A stretch of DNA of 64,000 nt from Liriodendron chinense (GCA_003013855.2 ML058337.1:2356001-2420000); one strand, 5' to 3'. Positions 45,139 to 57,900 are shown, numbered from the stretch's first letter. The notes: generated by a model from the sequence alone, not told the origin. A program made the numbers and translations.

Positions 45139-47155
45139 CTGTCATGTGTCGGGAGCATCCACTATCAAGATACCACCTAGTGTTTCTTCCGGCTCTAAGG
45201 GCTGTATGAATAACTAAGCATTTGTTCTTAACTACCCATTTAGAGACTATCCTTTTTGGAGAACTAGGTTTCTTGGTTGATTCTAGGGATGTCATTGTTT
45301 GGGCACAAGTTTTTGAGGTTTTCCCTTTCATCAGCTCCATGGTTCTGTTGTTCAACTGTTTTACCATTTCTAGGAGCTCTTCCATTCTTTTGTCTTTCTT
45401 TGGTGGAGTGGGATAATTCTTCCTCATGTTTGGAGTTTGTTTAGGAGGACTCCACATCTGATTCATCCTTTTACCGGTAGGTACAAATTTACCTTTCAAG
45501 TTCCGAACCGGATTCTTAAGGACCAAGCATTCAAACTTTAAATGACCAACATCTCCGCATGCATGACATATAGGTGAATTTCTCTTAGTAGTGCTTCCTG
45601 ATGCATTCCTGGTCTTTTTAGGTTCTGGGTTACTAACCTTAGTTGGCTCATTATAGCCTCTCCCTCTTGTGTTCCTACAAGGTTTACCTGACTTAAGGAT
45701 ATCATCAACTTTTTCTCTACTTTGGGCAAATCTTTCATTGAGTTGACTTTCTTGATTAAGCTGCAAGACTAAACACTGATTTGTAGATTTTACCTTTTTC
45801 AGCTCATCTTCTAGGGTATTAATTTTGTCTTGAGCTGCTTTGTTTTTCTTTTCCAATTCACAGATCTGATGGTAGAATCCGTGGTTTTCTCTCTTCACTT
45901 CTTGCATTTCATCAGCCAATTTGTTGTTTTCAATATTAGCTTGGCTCAACTTCTTGGTAAGAAGGATGCTTTGACGGAATAGCTCATCATAGGCAACTTG
46001 CAAACCTTCATTATCATCCTCGTCATCATCGGAGGATGTCATATTGTGTTCTGATTGCTCATGATCATCATTGTCTCTTTCGCCTTGTAAGTCTGGGACA
46101 ATCTCAGAAATAGAGGCCATCAGAATTTTAACTGATCCTCTCTCATCACTTTGATCTTCTTCTGTTTCTGAATCAGTACTCCCAAGGTTGTCCCATATGG
46201 CTGCCATAGCTTTCTTTTTAAATTTTTCTTTGGCAGGAGCTTGACATTCAGAGGCAATATGACCATAGCGACCACAGTTGTAGCACTTGGGATCTTTTGG
46301 CTTGTTGTAAGATTTTCCTGTATAGCGCTTTTTGTCAAAAGATTTGCTATTCTTGTCAACCCTCTTTCCTTTGTTTTTGAAGAATTTTCTAAATTTCTTG
46401 GCCATAAGAGCCATTTCATTCATATCCAATTCTTCATCACTATCAACTTCAGATTCTTGTGTAGTGTGTGAAGTTTTTAGCACGGTGTTTCTACTTTTTG
46501 GGGATTTCTTGAAATGAAGTTCATGGGTCTGTAGAGATCCTAGTAAATCTTCTATTTTCATAGTATCAATATCTCTACATTCCTCAATAGTTATGACCTT
46601 GGAAGAGAATCGTTCGGGTAAGGATCTTAGAATTTTCCTACAAATGCGCGGGTCCGAAATTCTCTCTCCCAATCCCCACATAGCATTGGTGACATCACTC
46701 AAACGGGTGTAAAAGTCCATGAAGTTCTCATGTTCTTCCATTTTCATATTTTCAAACTGAGTTGTCAATAGCTGAAGCTTTGACCTCTTGACTGTACTAG
46801 TCCCTTCATGTGTAGTTTCAAGGATGTCCCAAGCTTCTTTGGATGTTGTGCAATTACAAATTCTTTTGAACTCATCCGCTGAGACGGCACAAAAGATAGC
46901 ATTGAGTGCCTTTGCATTGCTAATGTATCTCAGTGTTTCAAGATCAGTCCATAAGTCATTAGGTTTGACTGTGGTGGTTGTGACACCCTCTAAGGTAGTG
47001 TTCAAAAGGGGTATTTCATATTTGATTTCCACAGACCTCCATGTTGCATGATCCAATGATTGCAAGAAAACTCTCATTCTTGCTTTCCAATATGCGTAGT
47101 TTGATCCATCAAAATATGGAGGTTTGGAAACCATACTAGAATCCCCTTTTGACAT
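45014..47155 (-). CDS. Copia gag-protease
   Basis: 713 codons from the ATG at 47155 (MSKGDSSMVSKPPYF). Gag core of the UBN2 type in the first 200 residues (FDGSNYAYWKARMR). Zinc knuckle CYNCGRYGHIASEC at about 291-304, long coiled coil near 380-480, second zinc knuckle CHACGDVGHLKFEC at about 530-543, protease motif WYLDSGCSRHM at about 659-669. Two knuckles and a long coiled coil are typical of the SIRE lineage. Gag makes the particle and the protease cuts the polyprotein. The last about 25 residues are a product of the frame change near 45080. Confidence 0.9.
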   Translation of the reverse strand: MSKGDSSMVSKPPYFDGSNYAYWKARMRVFLQSLDHATWRSVEIKYEIPLLNTTLEGVTTTTVKPNDLWTDLETLRYISNAKALNAIFCAVSADEFKRICNCTTSKEAWDILETTHEGTSTVKRSKLQLLTTQFENMKMEEHENFMDFYTRLSDVTNAMWGLGERISDPRICRKILRSLPERFSSKVITIEECRDIDTMKIEDLLGSLQTHELHFKKSPKSRNTVLKTSHTTQESEVDSDEELDMNEMALMAKKFRKFFKNKGKRVDKNSKSFDKKRYTGKSYNKPKDPKCYNCGRYGHIASECQAPAKEKFKKKAMAAIWDNLGSTDSETEEDQSDERGSVKILMASISEIVPDLQGERDNDDHEQSEHNMTSSDDDEDDNEGLQVAYDELFRQSILLTKKLSQANIENNKLADEMQEVKRENHGFYHQICELEKKNKAAQDKINTLEDELKKVKSTNQCLVLQLNQESQLNERFAQSREKVDDILKSGKPCRNTRGRGYNEPTKVSNPEPKKTRNASGSTTKRNSPICHACGDVGHLKFECLVLKNPVRNLKGKFVPTGKRMNQMWSPPKQTPNMRKNYPTPPKKDKRMEELLEMVKQLNNRTMELMKGKTSKTCAQTMTSLESTKKPSSPKRIVSKWVVKNKCLVIHTALRAGRNTRWYLDSGCSRHMTGDKTQFCDYAEFDGGSVTFGRWEYCQDCWKGNHHRARIAQN

Positions 47156-47215
47156 GATTTCAAGCTTCTAGAGACGGATCACACTCCGGGCGGTTACGCC
47201 TTTGAGGAGGAACCC

Positions 47216-47227
47216 GCTCTGATACCA
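47216..47227 (-). promoter_or_regulatory. Primer binding site of the copia element
   Basis: GCTCTGATACCA, the exact reverse complement of TGGTATCAGAGC (tRNA-iMet). It lies 2 bases from the 5' LTR. Confidence 0.93.
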
Positions 47228-47229
47228 AT

Positions 47230-49012
47230 TGAAAATGCGGTATAAGTTTGATTACCGCTGTTGTAGAAGCAAGAAATAAGTTATCTTGTCCTAGAGGGGG
47301 GTGAATAGGACACTTTTTAAATTTCTCAATACAAAGTATTCTTAGAGCACTTTCATCAAACACCAGATATGCAAAGCATAAATCAATAGAAGCACATGTA
47401 AAAGAAGTAAATCAGTTCATCCATTCACCACACAACAAGGGATTTTTATAGTGGTTCGGTTATGTACCTACTCCACTCCCGGCTGATCCACTCACTCCTT
47501 GAGTGGCCGGATTTCACTATCACTATGGTTTTAAATGAGGTTAACCATAAACCTTAACAGCCTACAAAAGGACTTACGACTCAACACATGGATTCATCCT
47601 TCCATAGGACTAATCCATGACCACTTAGTCCTACACAAGGGCTTGTCCTACTCAAGGACTTGTCCTACGCAAGGACTCTACCGAGTTTGGGTCTTCAAAC
47701 TCTGAAACCCAAATCTCAACTTGAGGAAGTTTCTTGGACTCGAAAGACTAAAGATACTTAGCTGATTGAGTCCCTTGATGATGCCTTTGTTGAAGAAGCT
47801 TCAGCTTGTACGGAAGACGTCTTCTTCAGCTCCCTCGATCAGCAACCTTGCTCCGGATGACCCATTGTAGTTTCCAAGGTGAGGGATTGAGGTTAGGTTG
47901 AGGCTATTTTGGGATATAGCTTTTATATGAGGAAAGCTTCTACCTAAACCACCATTAATGGCATTGATGACAAGAAAATGTCTATGAGAGGTAGGTCAAG
48001 ATGCCATTAAAGAGGAGTTGAGTTCATGTTTCAATCCAAGCTTTGAATGCTTAATCAATGTTGGTTAGATTAACATGGATTGAAGAATGAACTCAACAGA
48101 TCTAAGGGTTTGGAAGAAGGGGATCTCAAGAAGAAGGCTCACTCAAACCCTAGATGATGCTCAAGGTGTCTTGGGCAAGATCCAACCGAGTTCTATAAAT
48201 AGATTATGCCCTTCAACGGTCAGAAAACGGTCAGCTCGATAGGTTCCGATCGATCGGACATAAGATTTAGTCAAATTTAAATTTTGCTTGAAAACAGGTT
48301 CTCCGATTGATCGGACTTAGTTCCGATTGATCGGAATACCCTGTCCGATTGATCGGATAGGTGGTCCGATTGATCGGAATTTCTTCCAGAGAGTTGATGC
48401 AATTTTTCTGGAAATTCCTCCGATGGATCGTATCTATGTCCGATGGATCGGAGAGCCCTGTCCGATGGATCGGACAGACCTCCGATTGATCGTAAAAGAG
48501 TCCAGAGAGTTTTTCAAAGTTTGCTGGACATATGTACGATTGATCGGACATACTGTCCGATTGATCGGAACACACTGTCCGATGGATCGGACATCCCTCC
48601 GATGGCTCGGAAAAGTGTCTAGAGAGTTTGCAATGTAACTGGACTATTTTCCGATGGATCGGACACATTGTCTGATTGATCGGACATCTATCGGAATATT
48701 CTCCGATGGATCGGGTATGTATCGGAGAGAGCAGACTGAAATATTTTCAATTTTAAAGAAACTTCTGCTACCAAGAACCTATCCATTGCTGATCTTAATG
48801 GAAGGTGAGCTATAGATGGTGCTAAGGATGTGCCTAGAAAGGTCTTGGGCCATCTATAGAAGTTTTTAGGATCAAAGGTTTGGGGTGGAGAGGCTAGAAG
48901 CTGACTTGATCTTCGAGAAGCTTCTGTCTTCAGCCGCAAGGAAAACTGTCTTCAGTTGTCAGGGACTCGACGACACACTAACCATGGTAATTGACAAATC
49001 TTTGCATTAACA
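47230..49012 (-). repeat. 5' LTR of the complete copia element
   Basis: 1783 bp, same length as the 3' LTR. TATA box (minus) at 48194-48201, palindrome array 48242-48720. Expected to drive gag-pol transcription leftwards. Confidence 0.95.
48242..48720 (-). promoter_or_regulatory. CCGATYGATCGG array of the 5' LTR
   Basis: Same 16-unit array as at 38892-39363 with a few substitutions. Here it lies upstream of the functional promoter copy. Confidence 0.9.
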
Positions 49013-49017
49013 CTATA

Positions 49018-49350
49018 GACATCCAATCTTGACCGTTCAAACTCGTGTGATCTCCAAATCACTACCATAAAACATGCACATCCCGGACTTCCAATGAGTG
49101 GTTGTGGTGCGGTCCACCATAGAATATGATCCATCATTTGATCTTTACGGCCCGATTTTCTTCATGATCACCACACACTTGACGTTGATTACTTTTGGGC
49201 ACTAAATCGTCCTGATTGACTCGGATTTTGTCCAACCTCTCCTGATCACCTGAAGACAGAAAATTCACCTAATGAGAGATAATTAACCGGAAAAACAATG
49301 ATAATGCTCTTAACAACCAGGGTTAATTATACAATATTAGGTACTCATCA
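49018..49350 (-). repeat. 3' LTR of the inner Athila element, right part
   Basis: Continues 37877. Matches 59373-59705 of the intact LTR. Confidence 0.92.
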
Positions 49351-50911
49351 CACCCCCCAACCAGCATTTTGCAAGTCTCGAGCAAAACATGCGAAAATCA
49401 TCGAAGGATTTTTCAAAATACTGTAATTTATCTTCGACAGTTTTCATCAATTGAAATCATCTCGAGGCTTCTCTTATTTCCTAATGAAACATAGATAAAG
49501 AGAAGAAAAGATTTTATGTGATTCTTCAAATTATCTAAACAGTAGAGTTTCTAAGGCATATAGTTTTGAAAATATTTTAGCTTAGATTCTAGTCACTTAG
49601 TAGACAACTCAATTGGGTTCAAAGCATTAATCATTCAATAGAAGCATTTTAAACATTGAGTTCCATGGTGCACGGTGAGGTCTAGCCTTAACACAACTAG
49701 GGGTTCAGTCTTCTACTTTCATGTTGACACTGTTGATTGAAGAGAATGGTCAGATCAACCAAGTCACTGATTCCGAACCTTGCTACTATTTTTTTCAACA
49801 TTTTTCAGCTTTTGATTTATTTTTTTTTAATTTTTTTTTTCAATCAATAACCGATAGCCGAAGACTCCAAAAGGCTCACTTCGTACTATGGTAATGTTTT
49901 GTAATGGTAATGACAATGGATGAAAATCCTTGCCCCAAATTACTATGAATATTCCCTTTTTTCACTTTTTTTTTTATATGAACCAAGTAGACAAGGATCT
50001 CCAGGCTTGGTTCCAATCATTCTCAACAATCATCAAGTCAACATTATAGTATCAAACTCAAATCCTGGTAGTGCAAGCTAGATGTGAACTTGTGAAAATT
50101 CATGACTCAATCAATGTTTATCATTTTCTAATAGAACATTAATGGAAAGAACTCAATTTTGAAATTTACTGAAGCGACTAAACTTTAAGCTTTAACATTG
50201 TCATCACTAAATGCCTTTTCATTCTACTATTCAAATTATTTCAAAATCACATAAATCACATAAATCCCTAGATTTTTTTTTAAGGCTAAAGAAATAATAA
50301 TTTATAGACAATACAACCACAAAATTTCCTGTTCCTTTTGTGCAATGCACATAGACCACGTATCATCCGACAGACTCCTTCGGCCACAAGATGAGCCACA
50401 TCCTCACATTTCCCATGATCAATTCAGTTTGGGGTCTTATGCTGCTCATAATACCATGAGAGTGTGCTTCACCTCCCAGCTGCCTTAATCCCCTTCATGA
50501 TTTCTGGGAACAGGGAATATCTATCGATTTCAACAGCGATTTCCAACTAAGGTCCTCTATCACGGTGCGTTCAACACGAACAGGATGTTTCCCATAAAAC
50601 CCCCCTTTTTTTTTCAATTGACCTAAAATAGCAAAAAGATAGGCAAAATAGCAAAGAGATAGACAACTGGAAAGATTTTTTCACAGAAATTCCACACCCC
50701 CCAACCTAAATGTAACATTGTCCTCAATGTTGAAAAATGAATGCATAGACAACTGCAACATGAGAGTAAAAATGGTAAAGAATAGAGGGTAAAGAGTACC
50801 TGAGAGGATGAATGCTTGTAAGCGCTGGAATTTTCCAAGTTGCCACAAAAAAATACAACAAACAAACTAACCTACTAGTATACAAAAGGGGATCTCCGTC
50901 AGACTAGGAGA
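49351..50911 (-). other. 3' non-coding internal region of the inner Athila element
   Basis: Starts with the purine tract (CACCCCCC on the plus strand). T-rich runs near 49800-49840 and 49960. No env-like reading frame was found here, where some Athila elements carry one. Confidence 0.65.
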
Positions 50912-51660
50912 TCAATCCTGATAAACAGGATCTTCCAGAGGGGTGGATTCCTCCTCTGGGGCAAATTCCTCAAGAAAGGGCTTCAAACGCTGCCCGTTCA
51001 CTTTAAATACATTTCCATTTTTGGGGTTCTCAATCTCGATAGCCCCATGAGGGTAAACAGTTTTGACTACAAAAGGGCCGGTCCATCGAGATTTCAGCTT
51101 TCCTGGAAACAGATGTAGCCTAGAATTGTACAAGAGAACTTTCTGAGATGGTTCGAAAGATCTTCGAAGGATATTCCTATCATGGAATACCTTCGTTCGT
51201 TCCTTGTATATTCTGGCATTATCATAAGCCTCATTCCGGATTTCCTCCAACTCGTTCAGCTGGAGTTTGCGAAGCGAACTGGCCTTGTCAAGATTGAAAT
51301 TGAATTTCTTTATAGCCCAATAGGCTTTATGCTCCAACTCCACACGCAGATGGCAAGCTTTCCCATAGACAAGTCTATAGGGAGACATTCCAATCGGGGT
51401 TTTGTATGCTGTACGGTAAGCCCACAACACATCGGTTAGTCTTAGAGACCAATCCTTGCGATCTGGATTTACAGTTTTTTCCAAGATGTGTTTGATTTCC
51501 CTGTTGGAAACTTCTGCTTGACCACTTGTTTGTGGGTGATAGGGCGTACTCACCTTGTGTGTGATACCATATCTCTTCATCAAAGCCTCGAAAGGTCTGT
51601 TACAGAAGTGTGTACCCCCATCACTGATAATGGCTCGAGGTGTCCCAAATCTTGATAGAA
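50912..51660 (-). pseudogene. C-terminal integrase of the inner Athila element
   Basis: Open from about 51660 to 50912. The first M in the open frame is at 51583 (MMKRYGITHKVSTPYHPQTS). It includes YHPQTSGQAEVSNREIKHIL, the glutamate region of the integrase core, and then KKFNFNLDKA and VLLYNSRLHLFPGKL of the C-terminal domain. It is separated from the upstream frame by a frameshift near 51660-51670. Confidence 0.85.
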
Positions 51661-54600
51661 TATTTTCTTTTAGAAATCAGTAGAACCGTTTTGTGATCAT
51701 TGGTTCTACACGGGATTGCCTCAACCCATTTGGAGACATAATCGACAGCCAATAGGATATACAGATATCCAAATGAGGAAGGGAATGGTCCCATGAAATC
51801 AATGCCCCAACAGTCGAAAACTTCGATGATCAATATCGGATTTAAAGGCATCATATTTCTACGGGAGATTCCTCCCAACTTCTGACAACGGTTACATGCT
51901 TTGCAAAAAACACGGGTGTCCTTGAATATTGAAGGCCAGTAGAAACCGCACTGGAGAATCTTGGCAGCGGTTTTCTTAGAAGAGAAATGACCACCACATG
52001 CATAAGAATGGCAAAAGGAGATGACACTGGTTTGTTCATTGTCTGGAACACATCTCCTTATGATTTGATCTGGGCAGTATTTGAATAAATACGGATCATC
52101 CCAGAAAAAGTTGTGTACCTTTGTGAAAAATTTCCTTTTATCTTGTGGGGTCCAATGACTCGGAATTCTTCCTGCAGCAAGATAGTTAACAATGTCATCA
52201 AACCAAGGTCGGCAAGAGACTTCAAACAGCTGTTCATCAGGGAAAGTGTCCTTTATCGGTGTCGTCTCTACGGAATCAGAGAGTACTAGGCGGGACAAGT
52301 GATCAGCCACTATGTTTTCTACTCCCTTTTTGTCTCGTATCTCAAGGTCGAATTCTTGGAGCAAAAGGATCCACCTGAGCAAGCGAGGCTTAGCATCTTT
52401 CTTAGAAAGAAGATACTTGAGAGCCGCATGATCAGTAAAAATCACAATTTTGGACCCAATCAAGTAGGACCTGAACTTGTCAAGTGCAAAGACTACAGCA
52501 AGGAGTTCCTTTTCCATAGTAGAGTAGTTTACTTGTGTACTGTTCAAGGTTCTACTTGCGTAGTATATAACATAGGGCTTCTTGTCTTTTCTTTGCCCCA
52601 AAACTGCCCCAACAGCGTAGTCACTTGCGTCACACATGATTTCAAAAGGTATAGTCCAATCGGGTGGTTGCATTATCGGTGCGCTGGTCAACATGCCTTT
52701 AAGCTTGGTGAAAGCTTCTTGGCAGTCATTGGTCCACTCGAATGGAGCATCCTTTTGCAGGAGATTGCATAATGGACGAGAGATATGACTGAAGTCCTTT
52801 ATAAATCTCCTATAGAATCCTGCATGACCCAAGAAAGAACGAATGTTTCGTACACTTATGGAGGCTGGTAGGTTGGCAATTAAGTCGATCTTTGCCTTGT
52901 ATACTTCTATTCCGTTGGACGAAATATTATGTCCAAGAACAATTCCCTTTTGAACCATAAAATGACACTTTTCCCAATTCAAAACAAGATTCTTTTCTTC
53001 ACACCTTGTCAAGACCAATTGTAAATGGTTCAAACATTCATCAAAGGAACAACCAAATACCGAGAAGTCGTCCATGAAGACTTCCAAGAAATGTCCAACC
53101 ATGTCAGAGAAAATGCTGAGCATGCATCTCTGAAAAGTGGCAGGAGCATTACACAGTCCGAAAGGCATCCTCTTGTACGCAAAGGTGCCAAATGGACAAG
53201 TGAATGTGGTTTTCTCTTGATCTTCTAGGGAAATCTCTATTTGGTTGTATCCAGAGTACCCATCTAGGAAACAGTAATAGGAGTGACCAGCTAACCTCTC
53301 TAACATTTGATCAATGAATGGTAAAGGAAAGTGGTCCTTCCTAGTAACAGTATTCAGTTTCCTATAGTCGATACACATTCTCCAACCAGTAGTGACTCTA
53401 GTTGGTACCAACTCATTGTCTGCATTCGCAACTATGGTAATTCCAGATTTTTTGGGTACCACTTGGGTTGGACTTACCCATTGGCTATCTGAAATAGGGT
53501 AGATGATACCCACATCCAATAGCTTGAGGACCTCGGCTCTAACCACTTCAGTCATGTTTGGATTCAATCTCCTTTGTGGTTGTCTAGAGGGTTTAGCATT
53601 TTGCTCGAGGTGTATCCTATGGGTACAAATCAGGGGATCAATTCCCTTGATGTCAGCAATTGTCCAACCTATGGCATCCTTGTGTTCCTTGAGAACATTG
53701 ATCAATTTGTCCTCTTGGTCTTTATCAAGGTGAGATGAAATAACCACAGGAAAAGTATTGCCTTGACCCAAGTATGTATATTTCAGTTCCAAAGGTAATG
53801 GCTTCAGGTCAAGCTTTGGTGCTTCAATTCTTGATGGTAGAGGTCGTGAATCATTTAGAGAGAGTTTTTCAAAATGGGGCCTCCACTGGTTTGTATCATG
53901 CACAAGGGTGGATTCTAACAATCCATTCACCACTTCCAAAATTGTCTCATCATCAGAATTAGCAAAGTGGGCTAGACATGCTTCTAAGGGTTCGGACAGA
54001 GAGGTTAGAAGGAATTCTTCTTCCATGAGGATATCGATCAGGTTGGCCTCATGGATCTCATCATCATTCCCTTGTTGTTTACACATGTTGAAAACATTTA
54101 GCTCTAACTTCATATTGCCAAATGAAAACTTCACGACCCCATTCCTGCAGTTGATCACAGCATTGGAAGTTGCCAGGAATGGTCGACCAAGAATAACAGG
54201 TATCTGGGTGCTAACATTTGCTACAGGTTGGGTATCCAAGACGATGAAGTCTACTGGGAAGTAGAATTTGTCGACTTGTACCAACACATCTTCCACTACT
54301 CCTCTCGGTATCCGTACAGATCGATCGGCAAGTTGCAAGGTGGTTCTGGTGGGTTTCAATTCACCGAGTCCCAGTTGTTCGTACACCGAGAAGGGTATAA
54401 GATTGACACTCGCCCCTAAGTCAAGAAGTGCTTGTTCGACCCGGAAGTTCCCTATTATGCAAGTAATATTAGGACTACCTGGATCTTTGTATTTTGGGGG
54501 AGAGTTCTGGTTAATGATAGCACTGACCTGTTCAGTCAAAAAGGCTTTCTTTTGTACATTAAGCTTGCGCTTAATAGTACAAAGATCTTTCAGAAACTTG

Positions 54601-56210
54601 GCATATGAAGGTATCTGCTTGATTGCATCCAACAAGGGTATGTTGATTTTCACTTGTTTAAAAACTTCCAAGACATCTTGAGCTTTAACCATTACTTTAG
54701 ATGAGAGTAGGCGTTGGGGAAACGGGACCACTGGCTCGAAAACATGCTCTGTCTCCTTCTCAGGTTGATCATCACTAGATCTGTCATCACTCTTCGATTT
54801 AGATGATTCCTTAGGTTTATCAACTGTCCTAGGAATATCTTTTTCAATCACCTTACCACTTCTTAGGGTGGTGACAGATTTAGCGTGCTCAACATGAGGG
54901 TTGGAAGAACCTGAATCATTCACCTCATACTGTCCCTTCGGGTTAGGTTGAGGTTGGGCCGGAAAGGTCCCTCGCTCCCTAACATTCTGGCATGATTCGA
55001 GTCCAATTAGGCGAGATTCGAATCTTTCCATCGAAGTTTTAAGCTCTTGGAGGGTTTGCATGATGCTCTGATTGATTTGATTTTGCACGGTATCCTCCTG
55101 AGTCTTCCTCTGTGAGGGCACATAAGGAGTGCTAGTGGAAGGCACTTGAGGATTATTCCCAGCATTGGCAGTCGGTCCGTTTCTCCAACTGAAGTTGGGA
55201 TGGTTCCGCCAATTAGGATTATACGTGTTTGACACTGGGGCATTAAAAGGTCTTTGATAAGTATTCATGGCATTGGCTTGTTCTTGCAACACTTCTTGAA
55301 GAGCTGGGATTGTAGGACAACCCTTAGTAATGTGTGCATCGCTCTTACAAATGTCACAAACACTTTCAGTCTCCCTGGTTTTAATAGCGTTGACCTTCCT
55401 TAATTCCATGGCTTCTATTTTACGTGTGAGCCCTGCTATCTTTGCATTGACATCGTCATCCTCGGTTAAAAGATAAACATCTCTTTTTTCATTGGGCCCA
55501 GGCTTGGTCTTAGCGGGTTTGTCAGATGTGTCCCAAGATTGGGAATTTTCTGCTAAGAAGTCAAAGTATTCCATAGCCTCATCAGAACCTTTGCTCATAA
55601 ACTCCCCATTACACATCATTTCTACGAATTGGCGCATGACTGGGCTCAATCCATTATAGAAGAAGCTAATCAAGCGCCATGTTTCGTAGCCATGAGGTGG
55701 GCAGGCAAGTAAGAGTTCCTTGAAACGTTCCCAACACTGAAAAAAAGTTTCATTCTCCTTTTGGGAGAAATTCATTATATCTCGTTTCAGGGTGTTGGTC
55801 TTATGAATAGGGAAAAACTTTTTTAGAAATTCCTTAGTTATCTCTTGCCATGTCCCTATGGTTCTGGGCCTTAAGGAGTGCAACCAAAACTTGGCTTTCT
55901 CCTTCAAAGAAAAAGGAAATAGTTTTAACCTAACCAAGTCATCAGAAACGTTGTCGTAATGCAAAGTAGCGATTACTTCATCAAATTCCCTCAAATGTAA
56001 ATAGGGACTTTCAGTGTCGAGTCCATGAAATTTAGGAAGTAATTGTATCACTCCAGGTTTAAAATCAATGTTGCCCGCATTCACCGAAAAAACCATACAA
56101 GAAGGAGTACTCGTTCTTGCAGGTTGCAAGTAATCACGTAAACTCCTAATTGGTGGCTCATTGTGTACTTCATTCTCATCTTAATCATATTCATTTTCAT
56201 TCTCGGCCAT
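51621..56210 (-). pseudogene. gag-pol of the inner Athila element
   Basis: The natural start is an ATG at 56210 (MAENENEYD) with a TAA nine codons later. The frame is then open for 1502 codons counted from 56129. Gag core (LLPKFHGLDTES, then ETFFQCWERFKELL) and a zinc knuckle CDICKSDAHITKGC near residue 255. Protease motif LLDLGASVNLIP at about 570. Reverse transcriptase with VFMDDFSVFG at about 1017, RNase H (DASDYAVGAVLGQ) at about 1165. Integrase zinc finger (CKACNRCQKLGG) and GIDFMGPFPSS near 1450. It ends at a frameshift near 51660. This is a near-complete polyprotein with two lesions. Confidence 0.9.
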
Positions 56211-56488
56211 GTTTATGGTTAATTCACAAGTATCAGGAAGTTTTCTAACACAGTGATTGGATAGACCTTCAACCAAAATTCCGTCGCTTAGAAGACGTCT
56301 TATGTGATCACGAGTCCACTTACGCATAAACACTAAACAAGGAGATAAGGAAAGAGGTTACCCGGAAAGAAGAACACTTGGCTATGAGTGATTCCTGAGA
56401 GCAACAAAATAAAATAAGTTAGTAGACTATTGACAATATATATACATAAACCAATTCCAAAAAATATTCTTAAACCGATGCCAATCCC

Positions 56489-56506
56489 CGGCAACGGCGC
56501 CAAAAA
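56489..56506 (-). promoter_or_regulatory. Primer binding site of the inner Athila element
   Basis: Reverse complement of TGGCGCCGTTGCCGGGGA (tRNA-Asp type) next to the LTR at 56509. Position accurate to a few bases. Confidence 0.85.
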
Positions 56507-56508
56507 CT

Positions 56509-57846
56509 TGCTACAATCCGAAGATTGCACACCCAAGTGCAGGTAGCGAAGTAGTAAAATACTCGGTAAGACCGAGGTCGATCCACAAGGATTGGGGTTA
56601 AGAACACTTAGAGGAATTAGTTTAGGTGAGTGAGATGAAATCTGGTTTATCCACGAGAGTGGAGCAAGTTGTGTGTGGTGGAAGACAGAAATAGAAAAGG
56701 GGCTAAGGCATTAGGGATCCACCTTTGATTCATTCACAAGATTTGATTCATTGGTCCAACTATAACTCAACTGGAATCGAATAAAGATTTATTCCAATCG
56801 GAAGATGAAACAGTTAAACCACTGCATATTTCATAAAAGATGGTGATCTGAACCGATTGATTTGACCATGAAGCACTCGTTAGTTGATCGCAGGGAATTC
56901 CAAGCATCCACTGTGCCCGGAGTCGACAATGGATCAAAGAATTGTACAGATCAACAACTTTGCCAACAAGTCAACCGATAAGATCACAAATCACACGATC
57001 AAATGCATACTTACAAGATAGGAGGCTTTGATTGACCGATCCAACCGTTAAGATCTTGTCTATCAATCGCAGGGAATCCAAAGCATCCAATGTGTCCGGA
57101 GTCTACAATGGATCAAGGAATTTTACAGATCGATGACTTTACCTGCACTAGCTCGATGACCGTAGGGAATCCAAAGCATCCAACGTGCCCGGAGTCGACG
57201 ATGGATCAAGGGACTTTATCGATCATGAACTAGCTAATTGGTGTGCAAGGGGTCCCAAGCATCCAACGTGCCCTGAGTCGACGATGGATCAAGGGGCTTG
57301 CACAACAATAGCGTCCGCCGAGGTGGATAATCGAACCAATCAACCAAAGAAAACTCCAACATTCACACACCAATGTTGAACCAAAAGAACCAAAGCTTGT
57401 AAATTTCTTCAAAGGCTTCACCCCTAGCCTTAGCTAGAGGTTTAGCCAACCATGTTACAATGGAAGACTAAATTCTCTACAAAGGAAAAACTACACTACT
57501 CTACACTACAAAAGAAAGAAGAGAAGACTAAAGAAGAGAGAACTCTTAGATGGGATGATGAGAATGAGAGGGAGAGGAGCTTCTTTTATAGCCTCATGAG
57601 AAGCTCCCAAGCCTAGGTGGCACACCAAAAGTTTCTTTAGGTTTGGGAATGGAGTTAGGCTTGGAGTGCCCAAAGCAAACTTTGCTTTTAGGTTTGGGCT
57701 TGGAGTTAAGCTTGGAGTGACATATGGCAAGAAAAGTACTCCAATCCTAGGTGTCACTCCAAGCCTAAAGCAAACTTTTCTTTTAGGTTTGGGCTTGGAG
57801 TGAGGCTTGGATGATGAGGTGGCATTCCATGCCTTACACATGTGTG

Positions 57847-57900
<54 letters not shown>

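Larger units (their letters stand above)
37878..49012 (-). mobile_element. Complete SIRE-like Ty1/copia retrotransposon, minus strand (11.1 kb)
   Basis: CTATA target duplication at 37873-37877 and 49013-49017. Two 1783-bp LTRs (37878-39660 and 47230-49012) differ at about nine positions by eye, so the insertion is recent. Primer site 47216-47227. Gag with two zinc knuckles and a coiled coil, protease, integrase, reverse transcriptase and RNase H are all present, plus a third ORF. Two single-base frame changes and a third break in ORF3 suggest this copy itself is not active. Confidence 0.95.
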
